Shown here piece by piece: positions 16,233 to 25,258 of a stretch of DNA of 64,000 bases (position 1 is the first letter of the stretch; each line of letters starts with the position of its first letter). Origin of the DNA: Flavobacterium oncorhynchi. Lineage in GTDB: Bacteria; Bacteroidota; Bacteroidia; Flavobacteriales; Flavobacteriaceae. A model generated the notes under the pieces. It was not told where the DNA came from. It worked only from the letters and a program-made list of their open reading frames with translations, and searched no databases. The translations under genes were made by a program, and so were the position numbers. The stretch spans positions 37,269-101,268 of the forward strand of contig NZ_MUHA01000027.1 in the NCBI RefSeq assembly GCF_002217355.1, in the 5' to 3' direction.

Positions 16233-19200
16233 ATGAAAAGGACTCTATTTTTATTTTTACTGCTGACAACTTGTGTGATGTACGGGCAAGATGTTATTAC
16301 AGTTAAAGGTGTTGTAACCGACTCCCAAAATATGCCTATGCCTGGGGCAACTGTTTCTGAAAAAGGAACTAAAAACAGCACAGTTACCTCTATGGATGGT
16401 GAATATCAAATTAAAGTAAAATCTAATGCTGTTTTAGTATTTACTTTTATAGGAACTAAAACTACTGAAGAACAAGTAAAGAACAGAACTCTTATCAATG
16501 CAAAACTTATTGATAATGCCAATAATCTTGATGAAGTTGTTGTGGTAGGATACGGAACAAAAACACGAAAAAATCTTACTGGGGCAATATCTTCTGTAAA
16601 AGGAACCGAAATAGCCAAAATTCCAGTACAAGATGTAGCACAGGCAATGCAAGGTCGTATTGCCGGATTACAAGTAACCATGCCAGACGGAACTCCTGGA
16701 GCACAGCCTACGTTACGAATTAGAGGTGGTACTTCGATTACGCAGAGTAATGAACCACTTTATGTAGTTGATGGTGTTGCACAAACTGGCGGTCTTGCTT
16801 TTTTAGATCCAATGGATATCGAATCTATTGACGTATTAAAAGATGCATCCTCAACCTCTATTTACGGTGCGCAAGGTGCAAATGGAGTAATTTTGGTAAC
16901 GACAAAAAAATCGGCCGGCGGAAAACTTAGATTAAGTTACGATACGTACGGCGGTATAAAAACCATTGCCAAAACTTTACCGGTAATGAATCCGTACCAA
17001 TACACACAATTGGTTTACGAAAGTGCGACAGATGACACCAGAATGCAAAAATACCTGAACACTTTTGGCACCTATGAAGAAATGGAAGGGCTTTACAAAA
17101 ATAGATCGGGAATCAACTGGCAAGATGAAGTTTTTGGAAACGCTGTTGTAAATCAATATCATAAAATAGGTATCAGCGGCGGCGAAAGCGATACAAAATA
17201 CAATGCGTTTTATTCTGTTAATAACGATCAAGGAATCATGATTGGCAGTGAATCTTTAAAAAACATTGCAAAATTGCAGGTAACACAAGCGATAAGCAAA
17301 AAATTTACAGTTAATGCTATTGTCAATTATTCGAATCAAAAAATTACAGGATTATCTACAAATGATGGTGGAAATGCTAGATTAAGTATGCTGCAAACGC
17401 TATTACAGTATCGTCCTACTATTGGAAAAAATGGTTCTGACGATGATCTTAAATATTTGTTGATTGATCCATTAGACAATCAAGCTTCACCAGCATTTCA
17501 AAGTCCGCTTATTACTATTGACAGTCAAAAAAGAGAAACAGTAAATCGTTCTATCAACATGAACTTTCAACTTTCGTACTACCTTACACCAAAATTAGTT
17601 TACAGCGGCTTGGTAAGTTACACGGATAACAGCGTTAAAAGTAAGTACTTTAATGGTGCTGATGGAATTCAAGCTATTAGATCCGGCGGAGCAAATGGAG
17701 GTATTACACATAATCTCTCGACTCGTTTAAATTACAACAACGTATTAACCTACAATAATACATTCGCTAAAAAACACAAACTTAGTGTAACTGCAGGTCA
17801 AGAGTATATTTATAATTATTCTGAAGGAATCTCTGCATCTGCATCGGCATTTCCTGATGTAAATTTAGGATGGGATAAATTACAATTGGGAACAATTGCG
17901 GCAATGCCAACCTCTTTTGCTGAAGATGATAAATTATTATCCTTTTTTGGAAAAGCAGATTATTCATTCAAAAGCAGATATTTACTATCGGCAAGTTTAC
18001 GTGCAGACGGTTCTTCTAAATTCGGAACTGAAAATCAATGGGGAATTTTCCCTTCGGTTTCTGCCGCTTGGAGAGTTATTGAAGAAGATTTCATGAAAAA
18101 CATTCCTGCATTTTCTGATTTAAAATTCCGTTTAAGTTATGGTGAAGCTGGAAATAACAGAATTGCAAATTATGCCGCTTTAGGTATTTTCAATTCAGGA
18201 TCATATCCATTAAACAATCAAGTAAATATTACTGCTTTTCAAAGTAATCTTCCAAACCCGTATTTGAAATGGGAATCTACTAAATCGACCAACATAGGTT
18301 TAGATTTAGGATTCTTTAAACAACGAATTTCTCTTACTACTGAGTTGTATGAAAATCGTTCTAAAGATTTGCTTTACAACACTCGTGTTCCTGCAAGTTC
18401 TGGATTTAAAAAACAATTTCAGAATATTGGAGCAACTTCAAACCGTGGTATAGAATTTACCTTGAATACAACTAATGTTAAAAACGACAATTTTAACTGG
18501 AACACCACTTTTAATATTGCTTTTAACAAAACAAAAGTACTGGCTTTAAGTGAAGGCGAAACATCACTTATCACTAATAGTTATACAGACAAGAATGACT
18601 ACATTCTAAAAGTCGGACAACCAGTTGGAGTAATGTATGGTTATGTAAACGACGGTTTGTATCAAGTAAGTGATTTTGATTATAACGCAACTGCCGGAAC
18701 TTATACTTTAAAAAGCGGTGTAGTAAGTGATAATCTTGCTGTACAGCCAGGTTTTATTAAATTTAAAGACATCAGCGGTCCAAATGGTACTCCAGACGGT
18801 GTTATCAATGATCTTGACAGAACTGCAATAGGAGATGCAAACCCGAAATATACAGGAGGTTTAAACAATACTTTTAGTTATAAAGGGATTGACTTAAGTA
18901 TCTTTTTAGATTTTACAGTTGGTAACGACATTTACAATGCCAACGTACTAAACAATTCAAGACTTAATTTAGACAATCTAAATACATTCGCAATGTTTGC
19001 TGACAGATGGACAACTATTAATGCTGCTGGACAACGTGTAACTGATCCTGCTGAACTTGCCGCTTTAAATGTTGGAAAAACGAATCCTGCTTTCAACGGT
19101 AATGCTACAGGACGTTTGTACAGCGATATTATTGAAGATGGTTCTTTTTTAAGAATCAACAATATTAGTTTAGGTTATACATTGCCTAAAGCGTGGCTGA

Positions 19201-19382
19201 AAAAATCGTATATCTCAAATTTGAGAGTTTATTTTACAGCTTATAATTTATATGTATTTACGAAATATTCAGGATTTGATCCAGAAGTCAGCGTACTTAA
19301 TAATGCTATTACCAGAGGAGTAGATTTTAGTGCTTATCCAAGAAGTAAATCCTTTATCACTGGTTTAAATATTTCACTATAA
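16233..19382 (+). CDS. SusC-like TonB-dependent receptor
   Basis: The 1049-residue outer-membrane protein has a signal peptide (to about VMYGQ) and then a CarboxypepD_reg-like domain (GVVTDSQNMPMPGATVSEKG). The linker DEVVVVGYGTKTRKNLTGAI is followed by a plug with LYVVDGVAQTGG and GAQGANGVILVTTKK. The rest is a beta-barrel ending in an aromatic-containing strand. With the SusD partner 17 bp downstream it would import oligosaccharides into the periplasm with TonB energy. The substrate is inferred from neighbours to be lyase products of a heparan-like glycan. Confidence 0.95.
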   Translation: MKRTLFLFLLLTTCVMYGQDVITVKGVVTDSQNMPMPGATVSEKGTKNSTVTSMDGEYQIKVKSNAVLVFTFIGTKTTEEQVKNRTLINAKLIDNANNLDEVVVVGYGTKTRKNLTGAISSVKGTEIAKIPVQDVAQAMQGRIAGLQVTMPDGTPGAQPTLRIRGGTSITQSNEPLYVVDGVAQTGGLAFLDPMDIESIDVLKDASSTSIYGAQGANGVILVTTKKSAGGKLRLSYDTYGGIKTIAKTLPVMNPYQYTQLVYESATDDTRMQKYLNTFGTYEEMEGLYKNRSGINWQDEVFGNAVVNQYHKIGISGGESDTKYNAFYSVNNDQGIMIGSESLKNIAKLQVTQAISKKFTVNAIVNYSNQKITGLSTNDGGNARLSMLQTLLQYRPTIGKNGSDDDLKYLLIDPLDNQASPAFQSPLITIDSQKRETVNRSINMNFQLSYYLTPKLVYSGLVSYTDNSVKSKYFNGADGIQAIRSGGANGGITHNLSTRLNYNNVLTYNNTFAKKHKLSVTAGQEYIYNYSEGISASASAFPDVNLGWDKLQLGTIAAMPTSFAEDDKLLSFFGKADYSFKSRYLLSASLRADGSSKFGTENQWGIFPSVSAAWRVIEEDFMKNIPAFSDLKFRLSYGEAGNNRIANYAALGIFNSGSYPLNNQVNITAFQSNLPNPYLKWESTKSTNIGLDLGFFKQRISLTTELYENRSKDLLYNTRVPASSGFKKQFQNIGATSNRGIEFTLNTTNVKNDNFNWNTTFNIAFNKTKVLALSEGETSLITNSYTDKNDYILKVGQPVGVMYGYVNDGLYQVSDFDYNATAGTYTLKSGVVSDNLAVQPGFIKFKDISGPNGTPDGVINDLDRTAIGDANPKYTGGLNNTFSYKGIDLSIFLDFTVGNDIYNANVLNNSRLNLDNLNTFAMFADRWTTINAAGQRVTDPAELAALNVGKTNPAFNGNATGRLYSDIIEDGSFLRINNISLGYTLPKAWLKKSYISNLRVYFTAYNLYVFTKYSGFDPEVSVLNNAITRGVDFSAYPRSKSFITGLNISL

Positions 19383-19399
19383 TTTAAAGATTAGAAAAA

Positions 19400-21286
19400 A
19401 TGAAAAACAAAATATTTTCCTCTGGAGCAATTATAGCAGCGAGTGTATCTTTTCTTTTACTGCCGCTTAATTCATGTGAAAAAGAATTAGAAGTTACTCC
19501 ATATTCTTATTTTACAACAGCCAATTTCTTTAAAACTTCAGACGAAGCCAATATGGCTGTATTAGGAGTTTATGAAGCAATGTCCTCTTTTGACAGTTAT
19601 GGATGGAATATCTCTATACTTTTTGATACCGATACTGACATTCAACAAATCAACGGTTTAAGTGCCGATGACTGGCGTATGATACCCCATTATCAAGGTA
19701 TTTCACAGACAAACGTTTTTTATGCCGTTTGGAGTAAATTATACGAAGGAATTGACAGAGCCAATGTTGCGATTGAAAGAATTCCGCAAATGACATTGTA
19801 CACCGAAGGAACACAGGCTCAGAAAGATCAATTAAACAAATTCATTGGTGAAGCTAAATTTTTACGCGGCTTTTACTATTCTGAGTTAGTGCGTTTATGG
19901 GGCGATGTTCCCTTTAAAATAAAAAGTTCACAGGCAGGAGATGATTTAAAAGGCGGTCTTGTAGATCGAAAAGAAATCTACACCCAGATTATCAAAGATA
20001 TGCAGGAAGCTGCCCTCGTATTGCCGGAACAAATCCCTACAGATGAACGTGTAAATAAATGGGCTGCCAAAGCTATGCTGGCAAGAGTTGCCCTATTTGC
20101 AGGCGGATATTCATTAGGTGCTGACGGTGTAATGAGCCGTCCTGCCAACTATAAAGACTTTTATAAATTGGCACAACAGCAAATCAACGAAGTAATGGCA
20201 CAAAACCCGTATAAGTTGAATCCATCGTATTCAAAGGTTTTTAAAAACCAATGTCTGCACGTTTTAGAGCCTACTGAAAACATTTTTCAAGTTGCCTTTT
20301 ACAATCCAGCAGGATATAGAGAAAACTCCTCTAACATTGGTAATTTTAACGGTGTAACAACTGCAAATGGTTTTTATTCTTCAACAAACTCAAGATGCGT
20401 CGTTCCAAAACCTTTTTACAACGGATTTAATGCAGCAGATCAAAGAAGAGATTTCTCGATTGCCATGTACACACTAAATGCTGTTGGAAATAAAGTAGCG
20501 CTTTTAACTACAAGACAAGACGAGAGCTGGACAGTTGGAAAATGGAGCCGTGAATTTCAAACCAATTCAATCCAAGAAAAAGCATACAGCCACATTAACT
20601 GGGTTATTATGCGCTATTCTGATTTGCTTTTAATGCGTGCCGAAGTAGAAAACGAATTAAATGAAGGTCCAAATGCCATTGCTTACGATGCCATTAATCA
20701 AGTTCGCAGAAGAGGTTTTGGTGCCGACGTACAAGGAAGCCGTATTGCTGTTGACTTAAAAACAAAAGGTACTGGATATAGTTCTGCGGCAAATGTAGTA
20801 ATCCAAATTACAGGCGGCGGCGGTTCTGATGCTTCTGCAGCTGTTGTAACTTTGGCAAGCGGTGCCATCAATACAATTGCAATGCTTCGTACTGGAGACG
20901 GTTATACTTCTGTGCCAACTGTTACAATTACAAGTGTCGATGGAAAAGGTTCAGGCGCAACGGCAACAGCTAGAATTTTGCCAAAACCAACAACAGCGGA
21001 GATGAATTTGCCAACAGGTCTTGATAAAACTAGTTTTCTTAAAGCCCTTCAGCAAGAAAGAGCTTGGGAACTTTCTTTTGAAGGAATGAGAAGAGCCGAT
21101 TTGATTAGATGGGGAATCTTAGGAGATAAAATAACTGAAACTGCTAATGCTGTGAAACTTATTCGCTCAAACTATTTCTATCCTTCAGTAGGAAACTTTG
21201 TAGCAGGAAAGCATGAACTTTATCCTTATCCTCAGAATGAAACTGATGTAAATAAGAACATTACACGACAAAATCCTAAATATTAA
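19400..21286 (+). CDS. SusD-like surface lipoprotein with an inserted glycine-rich repeat
   Basis: The 628-residue protein has a lipobox (LNSC, Cys26) and the SusD/RagB pattern: an N-terminal TPYSYFTTANFFKTSDEAN, the TPR-like helices (RGFYYSELVRLWGDVPF) and the C-terminal QERAWELSFEGMRRADLIRWG. It would sit over SusC and bind glycan at the cell surface. Residues about 452-524 are unusual: two GxGYxSxPxVxI-type units rich in Gly, Ser, Ala and Val, placed between NQVRRRGFG and the ERxxEL helix, where most SusD proteins have only a short loop. The insertion makes the protein longer than usual. Confidence 0.93.
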   Translation: MKNKIFSSGAIIAASVSFLLLPLNSCEKELEVTPYSYFTTANFFKTSDEANMAVLGVYEAMSSFDSYGWNISILFDTDTDIQQINGLSADDWRMIPHYQGISQTNVFYAVWSKLYEGIDRANVAIERIPQMTLYTEGTQAQKDQLNKFIGEAKFLRGFYYSELVRLWGDVPFKIKSSQAGDDLKGGLVDRKEIYTQIIKDMQEAALVLPEQIPTDERVNKWAAKAMLARVALFAGGYSLGADGVMSRPANYKDFYKLAQQQINEVMAQNPYKLNPSYSKVFKNQCLHVLEPTENIFQVAFYNPAGYRENSSNIGNFNGVTTANGFYSSTNSRCVVPKPFYNGFNAADQRRDFSIAMYTLNAVGNKVALLTTRQDESWTVGKWSREFQTNSIQEKAYSHINWVIMRYSDLLLMRAEVENELNEGPNAIAYDAINQVRRRGFGADVQGSRIAVDLKTKGTGYSSAANVVIQITGGGGSDASAAVVTLASGAINTIAMLRTGDGYTSVPTVTITSVDGKGSGATATARILPKPTTAEMNLPTGLDKTSFLKALQQERAWELSFEGMRRADLIRWGILGDKITETANAVKLIRSNYFYPSVGNFVAGKHELYPYPQNETDVNKNITRQNPKY

Positions 21287-21347
21287 ACGGGCGGTTCTTG
21301 AATATTTACACTTCATTTTCCCCTCAGAAAAAATATCTTTTTAAAAC

Positions 21348-21376
21348 ATTAATGCAGGACCTCGTTCTGCATTAAT
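21348..21376 (+). terminator. Hairpin after susD
   Basis: ATTAATGCAG (21348-21357) pairs perfectly with CTGCATTAAT (21367-21376) around a 9-nt loop. Only a weak T-rich tail (TGTTTTGT) follows. It may terminate or attenuate the susCD transcript before the ROK gene. Confidence 0.55.
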
Positions 21377-21491
21377 TGTTTTGTCTAAATTGAAAACCTC
21401 AATTTTTCATTTAATGTTACCTAAACATTCCATTCAAATTTATCCTTCGAAGCTAAAATAAACACTTCAAGAGGTAATTAAAATTACAATT

Positions 21492-22457
21492 ATGATAAAC
21501 TTACATAATTCTGAACTGTCATCATCTTACGCAGTTGGAATCGATATTGGCGGAACCTCACTTAAATGCGGTCTTGTTAATGAAGAAGGCAAAATTCTAC
21601 TGTCCTTTTTAGTTCCCTTACAGAATGCCCGCACCCAAGAAGAAATTATACAACTAATCGCAGACGCAATCAACCAATGCACCTTACAATTAAAAAAGCC
21701 AATTGCCGGCGTGGGTATTGGTTTTCCTGGTCTCGTCGAAAATAACGTAATCATTGGCGGTGCGGATAATTTACCCGGTTTCGAAGAATTACCATTAGGT
21801 ATTATTTTAAAAGAACTAACCGGTCATACAATCGTTATTGATAACGATGCTAACTTAATGGGTCTAGGCGAATTAACCTATGGTGCGGCAAAAGATTGTA
21901 CTGATGCTGTTTTTCTAACAGTAGGCACAGGTATTGGCGGAGCCATTATGATTGATAAAAAACTTTACGGCGGTTTCAACAATCGCGGTGGTGAACTAGG
22001 TCATATCATAATACAGCAAAATGGTTTAGCCTGCACTTGCGGCGGACGCGGCTGTTTAGAAGCTTATGCATCTGTAACTGCTTTAATTGACGATTATAAA
22101 TCGCAAAACCAATTTCCTTCTGAAGAAGTTGACGGCAGATATATTGTCGAAAAATACCTAAATGGCGAAGAATATGCCGTTCGCGCTATGGAACGTCATT
22201 TTGATTCTTTAGCCGCTGGCATAGCTAGTTTTATAAATATCTGCAGTCCGCAAAAAGTAATTATAGGCGGCGGAATCAGTGAAGCGGGTACCTTTTATAT
22301 CGACGAATTAAGATACCGAACAAAAACCTTGTCAATTCCAGCTGCCTCAATTCATACCCAAATTGTTGCTGCCAAATTAGGAAATCAAGCAGGCATATTG
22401 GGCTGCACTGCAAATGTTTTTCAGAAACTTAAAATGGAGCACTATGAAACGAAATAA
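21492..22457 (+). CDS. ROK family sugar kinase
   Basis: The 321-residue protein has the ROK pattern: an N-terminal phosphate-binding GIDIGGTSLKCGLV, the sugar-binding IDNDANLMGLGE, GTGIGGAIM, GGELGHI, and the zinc-binding CTCGGRGCLE. It should phosphorylate glucose, glucosamine or N-acetylglucosamine in the cytoplasm. In the characterised Bacteroides heparin locus a ROK kinase handles the amino sugar, which fits here. The end overlaps the transporter gene by 14 bp, so translation is probably coupled. Confidence 0.9.
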   Translation: MINLHNSELSSSYAVGIDIGGTSLKCGLVNEEGKILLSFLVPLQNARTQEEIIQLIADAINQCTLQLKKPIAGVGIGFPGLVENNVIIGGADNLPGFEELPLGIILKELTGHTIVIDNDANLMGLGELTYGAAKDCTDAVFLTVGTGIGGAIMIDKKLYGGFNNRGGELGHIIIQQNGLACTCGGRGCLEAYASVTALIDDYKSQNQFPSEEVDGRYIVEKYLNGEEYAVRAMERHFDSLAAGIASFINICSPQKVIIGGGISEAGTFYIDELRYRTKTLSIPAASIHTQIVAAKLGNQAGILGCTANVFQKLKMEHYETK

Positions 22458-23691
22458 TTTTCTGGTTGTAATGATTCTGGTTATTTGGTTCGTAATCTCT
22501 TTTGTAACCAATATTTTAGGCCCATTAATGCCCATAATCATTCAAACATACAAACTCAGCCTTACAATGGCCGCTTTTTTACCATTCTCATTCTTTTTAG
22601 CTTATGGAATTATGTCTATTCCCGCTGGAATACTAATCGAAAAAATGGGCGAAAAAAAAGCAATGCTTCTAGCCTTTTCTTTAAACTTAACAGGTTCAGC
22701 AGCCTTTGCCATAAATCCTCTTTACAGCACTGCACTAGGTTCTTTATTTGTAATTGGATTAGGAATGGCGATGCTTCAAGTTATTATTAACCCATTAATG
22801 CGCACAGCAGGCGGCGAAGAAAACTTTGCTTTTTACTCTGTTATGGCACAGCTTACATTTGGATTAGCCTCTTTTATCAGTCCGTTTGTTTTTACCTATC
22901 TCTTACATCAAAACAATGCTTTTCTAGACTTTGTTTTTAACAATCTTGTTCAAAATCATTTAAACTGGACAATCTTATACTGGCTGTTTACCCTAATTTT
23001 TATCGTAATTATTCTGGTAATAGTATTCCTGAAAATACCAATTGTAAAACGCAACGATGATGAAAAAACAGGAACTTCTCAAGTATATTTAGAATTGCTG
23101 AAAAAACGAGAAATCTGGCTTTTCTTTTTAGGAATTGTCGCCTATGTCGGAACCGAACAATCATTAGCCAACTGGATGTCTGAATTTTTAAGAAGCTATC
23201 ATGGTATTGATCCTGCGACTAAAGGTGCAAGTGCAGTAGCTTGGTTTTGGGGAGCCATGACTTTCGGTTGTTTACTTGGACTTGTCGTTTTAAAACTATG
23301 GGACTCAAAAATAGTTTTAAAAACAGCCAGTATTTCCTCCATGATCGTCTTAATTGCGGCATTGTATGGCAATACCGAAATAGCGGTTGCAGCATTTATC
23401 ACTTTAGGTTTTACCATTTCAGTTATGTTTTCAATTGTATTTTCGCTGGCACTCAATTCTACACATAAACATCATGGTTCATTTTCAGGAATTTTGTGTT
23501 CTGGAATTTTTGGAGGTGCACTGGTGCCTCTTATTATTGGCACTCTTGGTGATTGTATCGGACTTCGTTATGCCATGTCTTTTCTATTTTTAACACTTGG
23601 GTATATTTTATTTTTGGCGTACAGCGCAAAACCTATAATTAACAATAAAACCACCAAACTAAAGAATATTTTCAAAAGCGAACAAAACTAA
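22444..23691 (+). CDS. MFS sugar transporter
   Basis: From the ATG at 22444 the protein has 415 residues and about 12 membrane helices. That start is preferred because an upstream ATG at 22414 would give a polar extension before helix 1. The pattern (ISFVTNILGPLMPIIIQTYKLSL, GIMSIPAGILIEKMGEKK, AMLQVIINPLMR) is that of the FucP/NagP-like sugar:cation symporters. It overlaps the ROK gene and probably brings in the monosaccharide or disaccharide released in the periplasm. Its substrate is likely an amino sugar or uronate, but sequence alone does not decide. Confidence 0.85.
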   Translation: MKRNNFLVVMILVIWFVISFVTNILGPLMPIIIQTYKLSLTMAAFLPFSFFLAYGIMSIPAGILIEKMGEKKAMLLAFSLNLTGSAAFAINPLYSTALGSLFVIGLGMAMLQVIINPLMRTAGGEENFAFYSVMAQLTFGLASFISPFVFTYLLHQNNAFLDFVFNNLVQNHLNWTILYWLFTLIFIVIILVIVFLKIPIVKRNDDEKTGTSQVYLELLKKREIWLFFLGIVAYVGTEQSLANWMSEFLRSYHGIDPATKGASAVAWFWGAMTFGCLLGLVVLKLWDSKIVLKTASISSMIVLIAALYGNTEIAVAAFITLGFTISVMFSIVFSLALNSTHKHHGSFSGILCSGIFGGALVPLIIGTLGDCIGLRYAMSFLFLTLGYILFLAYSAKPIINNKTTKLKNIFKSEQN

Positions 23692-23730
23692 AGTGCAAAA
23701 TCAGTATGAAATACCGCACAGGCATTGAAT

Positions 23731-23773
23731 TTTAATTAAAATTAATAGCATTTTGTACAAAATCAAAACTATC
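23731..23773 (+). promoter_or_regulatory. Putative HTCS-responsive element upstream of the sulfatase
   Basis: This copy aligns without gaps to 15841-15883 (34 of 43 identical). It ends 90 bp before the ATG at 23864, so the sulfatase-lyase genes probably have their own regulated promoter. Weaker similarity to the susC copy continues to about 23810. Confidence 0.6.
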
Positions 23774-23863
23774 TTAAATCAATGATCCCTAAATTCGTTT
23801 TGTACTTTCAAAGACTCTAAGTCCTATAAAAAGACAGCTAGCTATTAAATAAACCAGACCAAT

Positions 23864-25243
23864 ATGTTATTTAAAAAAACAATAGTACTATTATCTCTAG
23901 CAGGCTTGATCGCTGCCCCGTTTGTGAGTAAGGCTCAAACCAGTGATCGTCCTAATATTCTAATTATAATGACCGATCAACAGACTGCTGATGCTATGAG
24001 TATTGCAGGTAACAAAGATTTACATACCCCTGCAATGGATAAACTAGCACAAAACGGTGTCCGTTTTACCAGAGCATATTGTGCACAGCCTTTGTGTTCA
24101 CCATCACGCAGTTCAATTATGAGTGGAAAAATGCCTTTTGAAAATGGTTTCATTGGAAATGCTCCCGAAAAAGACGGACAATGGCCGGAAGAGTTACTTA
24201 TGATGGGAAAAATTTTCCAAAACGGAGGATATAAAACAGGTTATGTAGGGAAATGGCATCTGCCTGTACCAACTGCAAAGAAAAGTCAGCATGGTTTTGA
24301 ATATATTGAAAATACTAATTTTCAAGATTATAATGATGCAGCAACCCCATCGTTCTGTGCTCGCTTTATAAAAGAAAACAAAGACAAACCTTTTTTACTT
24401 GTTGCTTCTTTTCTAAATCCGCATGACATTTGTGAGTGGGCGCGCCATGAAGATTTAAAAATGAATGTTCTAGAAAAAGCTCCACCCGCAGCGCAATGTC
24501 CGCCCTTACCGCTTAACTGGAAAATTCCAGATCATGAACCTAAAATTGTGCGCGAACAGCAAAAGGTAAATCCAGGAACCTATCCAAGTGTAAACTGGAC
24601 AGAAGATCAATGGCGTCAATACCGCTGGGCTTATAACCGCTTGGTAGAAAAAGTAGATGTTTATATCGAAATGGTTCTCGCTTCTTTGAAAAAATACAAT
24701 ATCGAAAAAAATACCATAATCGTTTTTACAGCGGATCATGGTGATGGTTATGCCGGCCACAGCTGGAATCAAAAACAAATATTATATGAAGAATCAGCAA
24801 AAGTACCTTTCATTATTTCGAAAATAGGTCAATGGTCACCACGAACTGATGAAATGCTGGTTTGTAACGGAATTGATATTATCCCAACTATCTGTGGATT
24901 TACCGGAGTACAAAAACCCAATTATTTAAAAGGAATCGATCTTAGCAAAAAAATAGCCAATCCAACGCAAAACCTGCGCGATACTTTGGTTATTGAAACC
25001 GATTTTGCCGATAACGAAGATCTTTTAGGCATCAGCGGACGCGCTGTAATTTCTAAAGATTTTAAGTATATCGTTTACAATAAAGGCGATTTAAAAGAAC
25101 AACTATTCAATCTAACCAATGATCCAGGAGAAATTACAAATCTAGCCGTTAATTCAGCCTATAAAAAACAGCTGAATGAAATGCGCCGTTATTTAAAACA
25201 ATGGTGCAAAGAAAACGGAGACACTTTTCAATCTGGGTTATAA
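23864..25243 (+). CDS. Secreted type I sulfatase
   Basis: The 459-residue protein has a signal peptide (to about VSKAQ). It has the sulfatase active-site motif CSPSR with Cys78 as the residue converted to formylglycine. Other family features are the early metal site IIMTDQQ, the GKWHLP motif, HD in NPHD, and DHGDGYAGH. It removes sulfate esters or N-sulfate from the glycan. Position before two lyases suggests it clears sulfate so lyases or GH88 can act. The exact linkage (N-, 2-O- or 6-O-sulfate) cannot be read from the sequence. No maturation enzyme gene is in the window. Confidence 0.92.
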   Translation: MLFKKTIVLLSLAGLIAAPFVSKAQTSDRPNILIIMTDQQTADAMSIAGNKDLHTPAMDKLAQNGVRFTRAYCAQPLCSPSRSSIMSGKMPFENGFIGNAPEKDGQWPEELLMMGKIFQNGGYKTGYVGKWHLPVPTAKKSQHGFEYIENTNFQDYNDAATPSFCARFIKENKDKPFLLVASFLNPHDICEWARHEDLKMNVLEKAPPAAQCPPLPLNWKIPDHEPKIVREQQKVNPGTYPSVNWTEDQWRQYRWAYNRLVEKVDVYIEMVLASLKKYNIEKNTIIVFTADHGDGYAGHSWNQKQILYEESAKVPFIISKIGQWSPRTDEMLVCNGIDIIPTICGFTGVQKPNYLKGIDLSKKIANPTQNLRDTLVIETDFADNEDLLGISGRAVISKDFKYIVYNKGDLKEQLFNLTNDPGEITNLAVNSAYKKQLNEMRRYLKQWCKENGDTFQSGL

Positions 25244-25258
25244 ACCAAAAACAAGATT

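Noticed and set aside
20753..20970. Possible phage remnant in the susD gene
   Set aside because: The segment is in frame, the SusD domain continues on both sides and no phage genes are near, so it is treated as a domain insertion.
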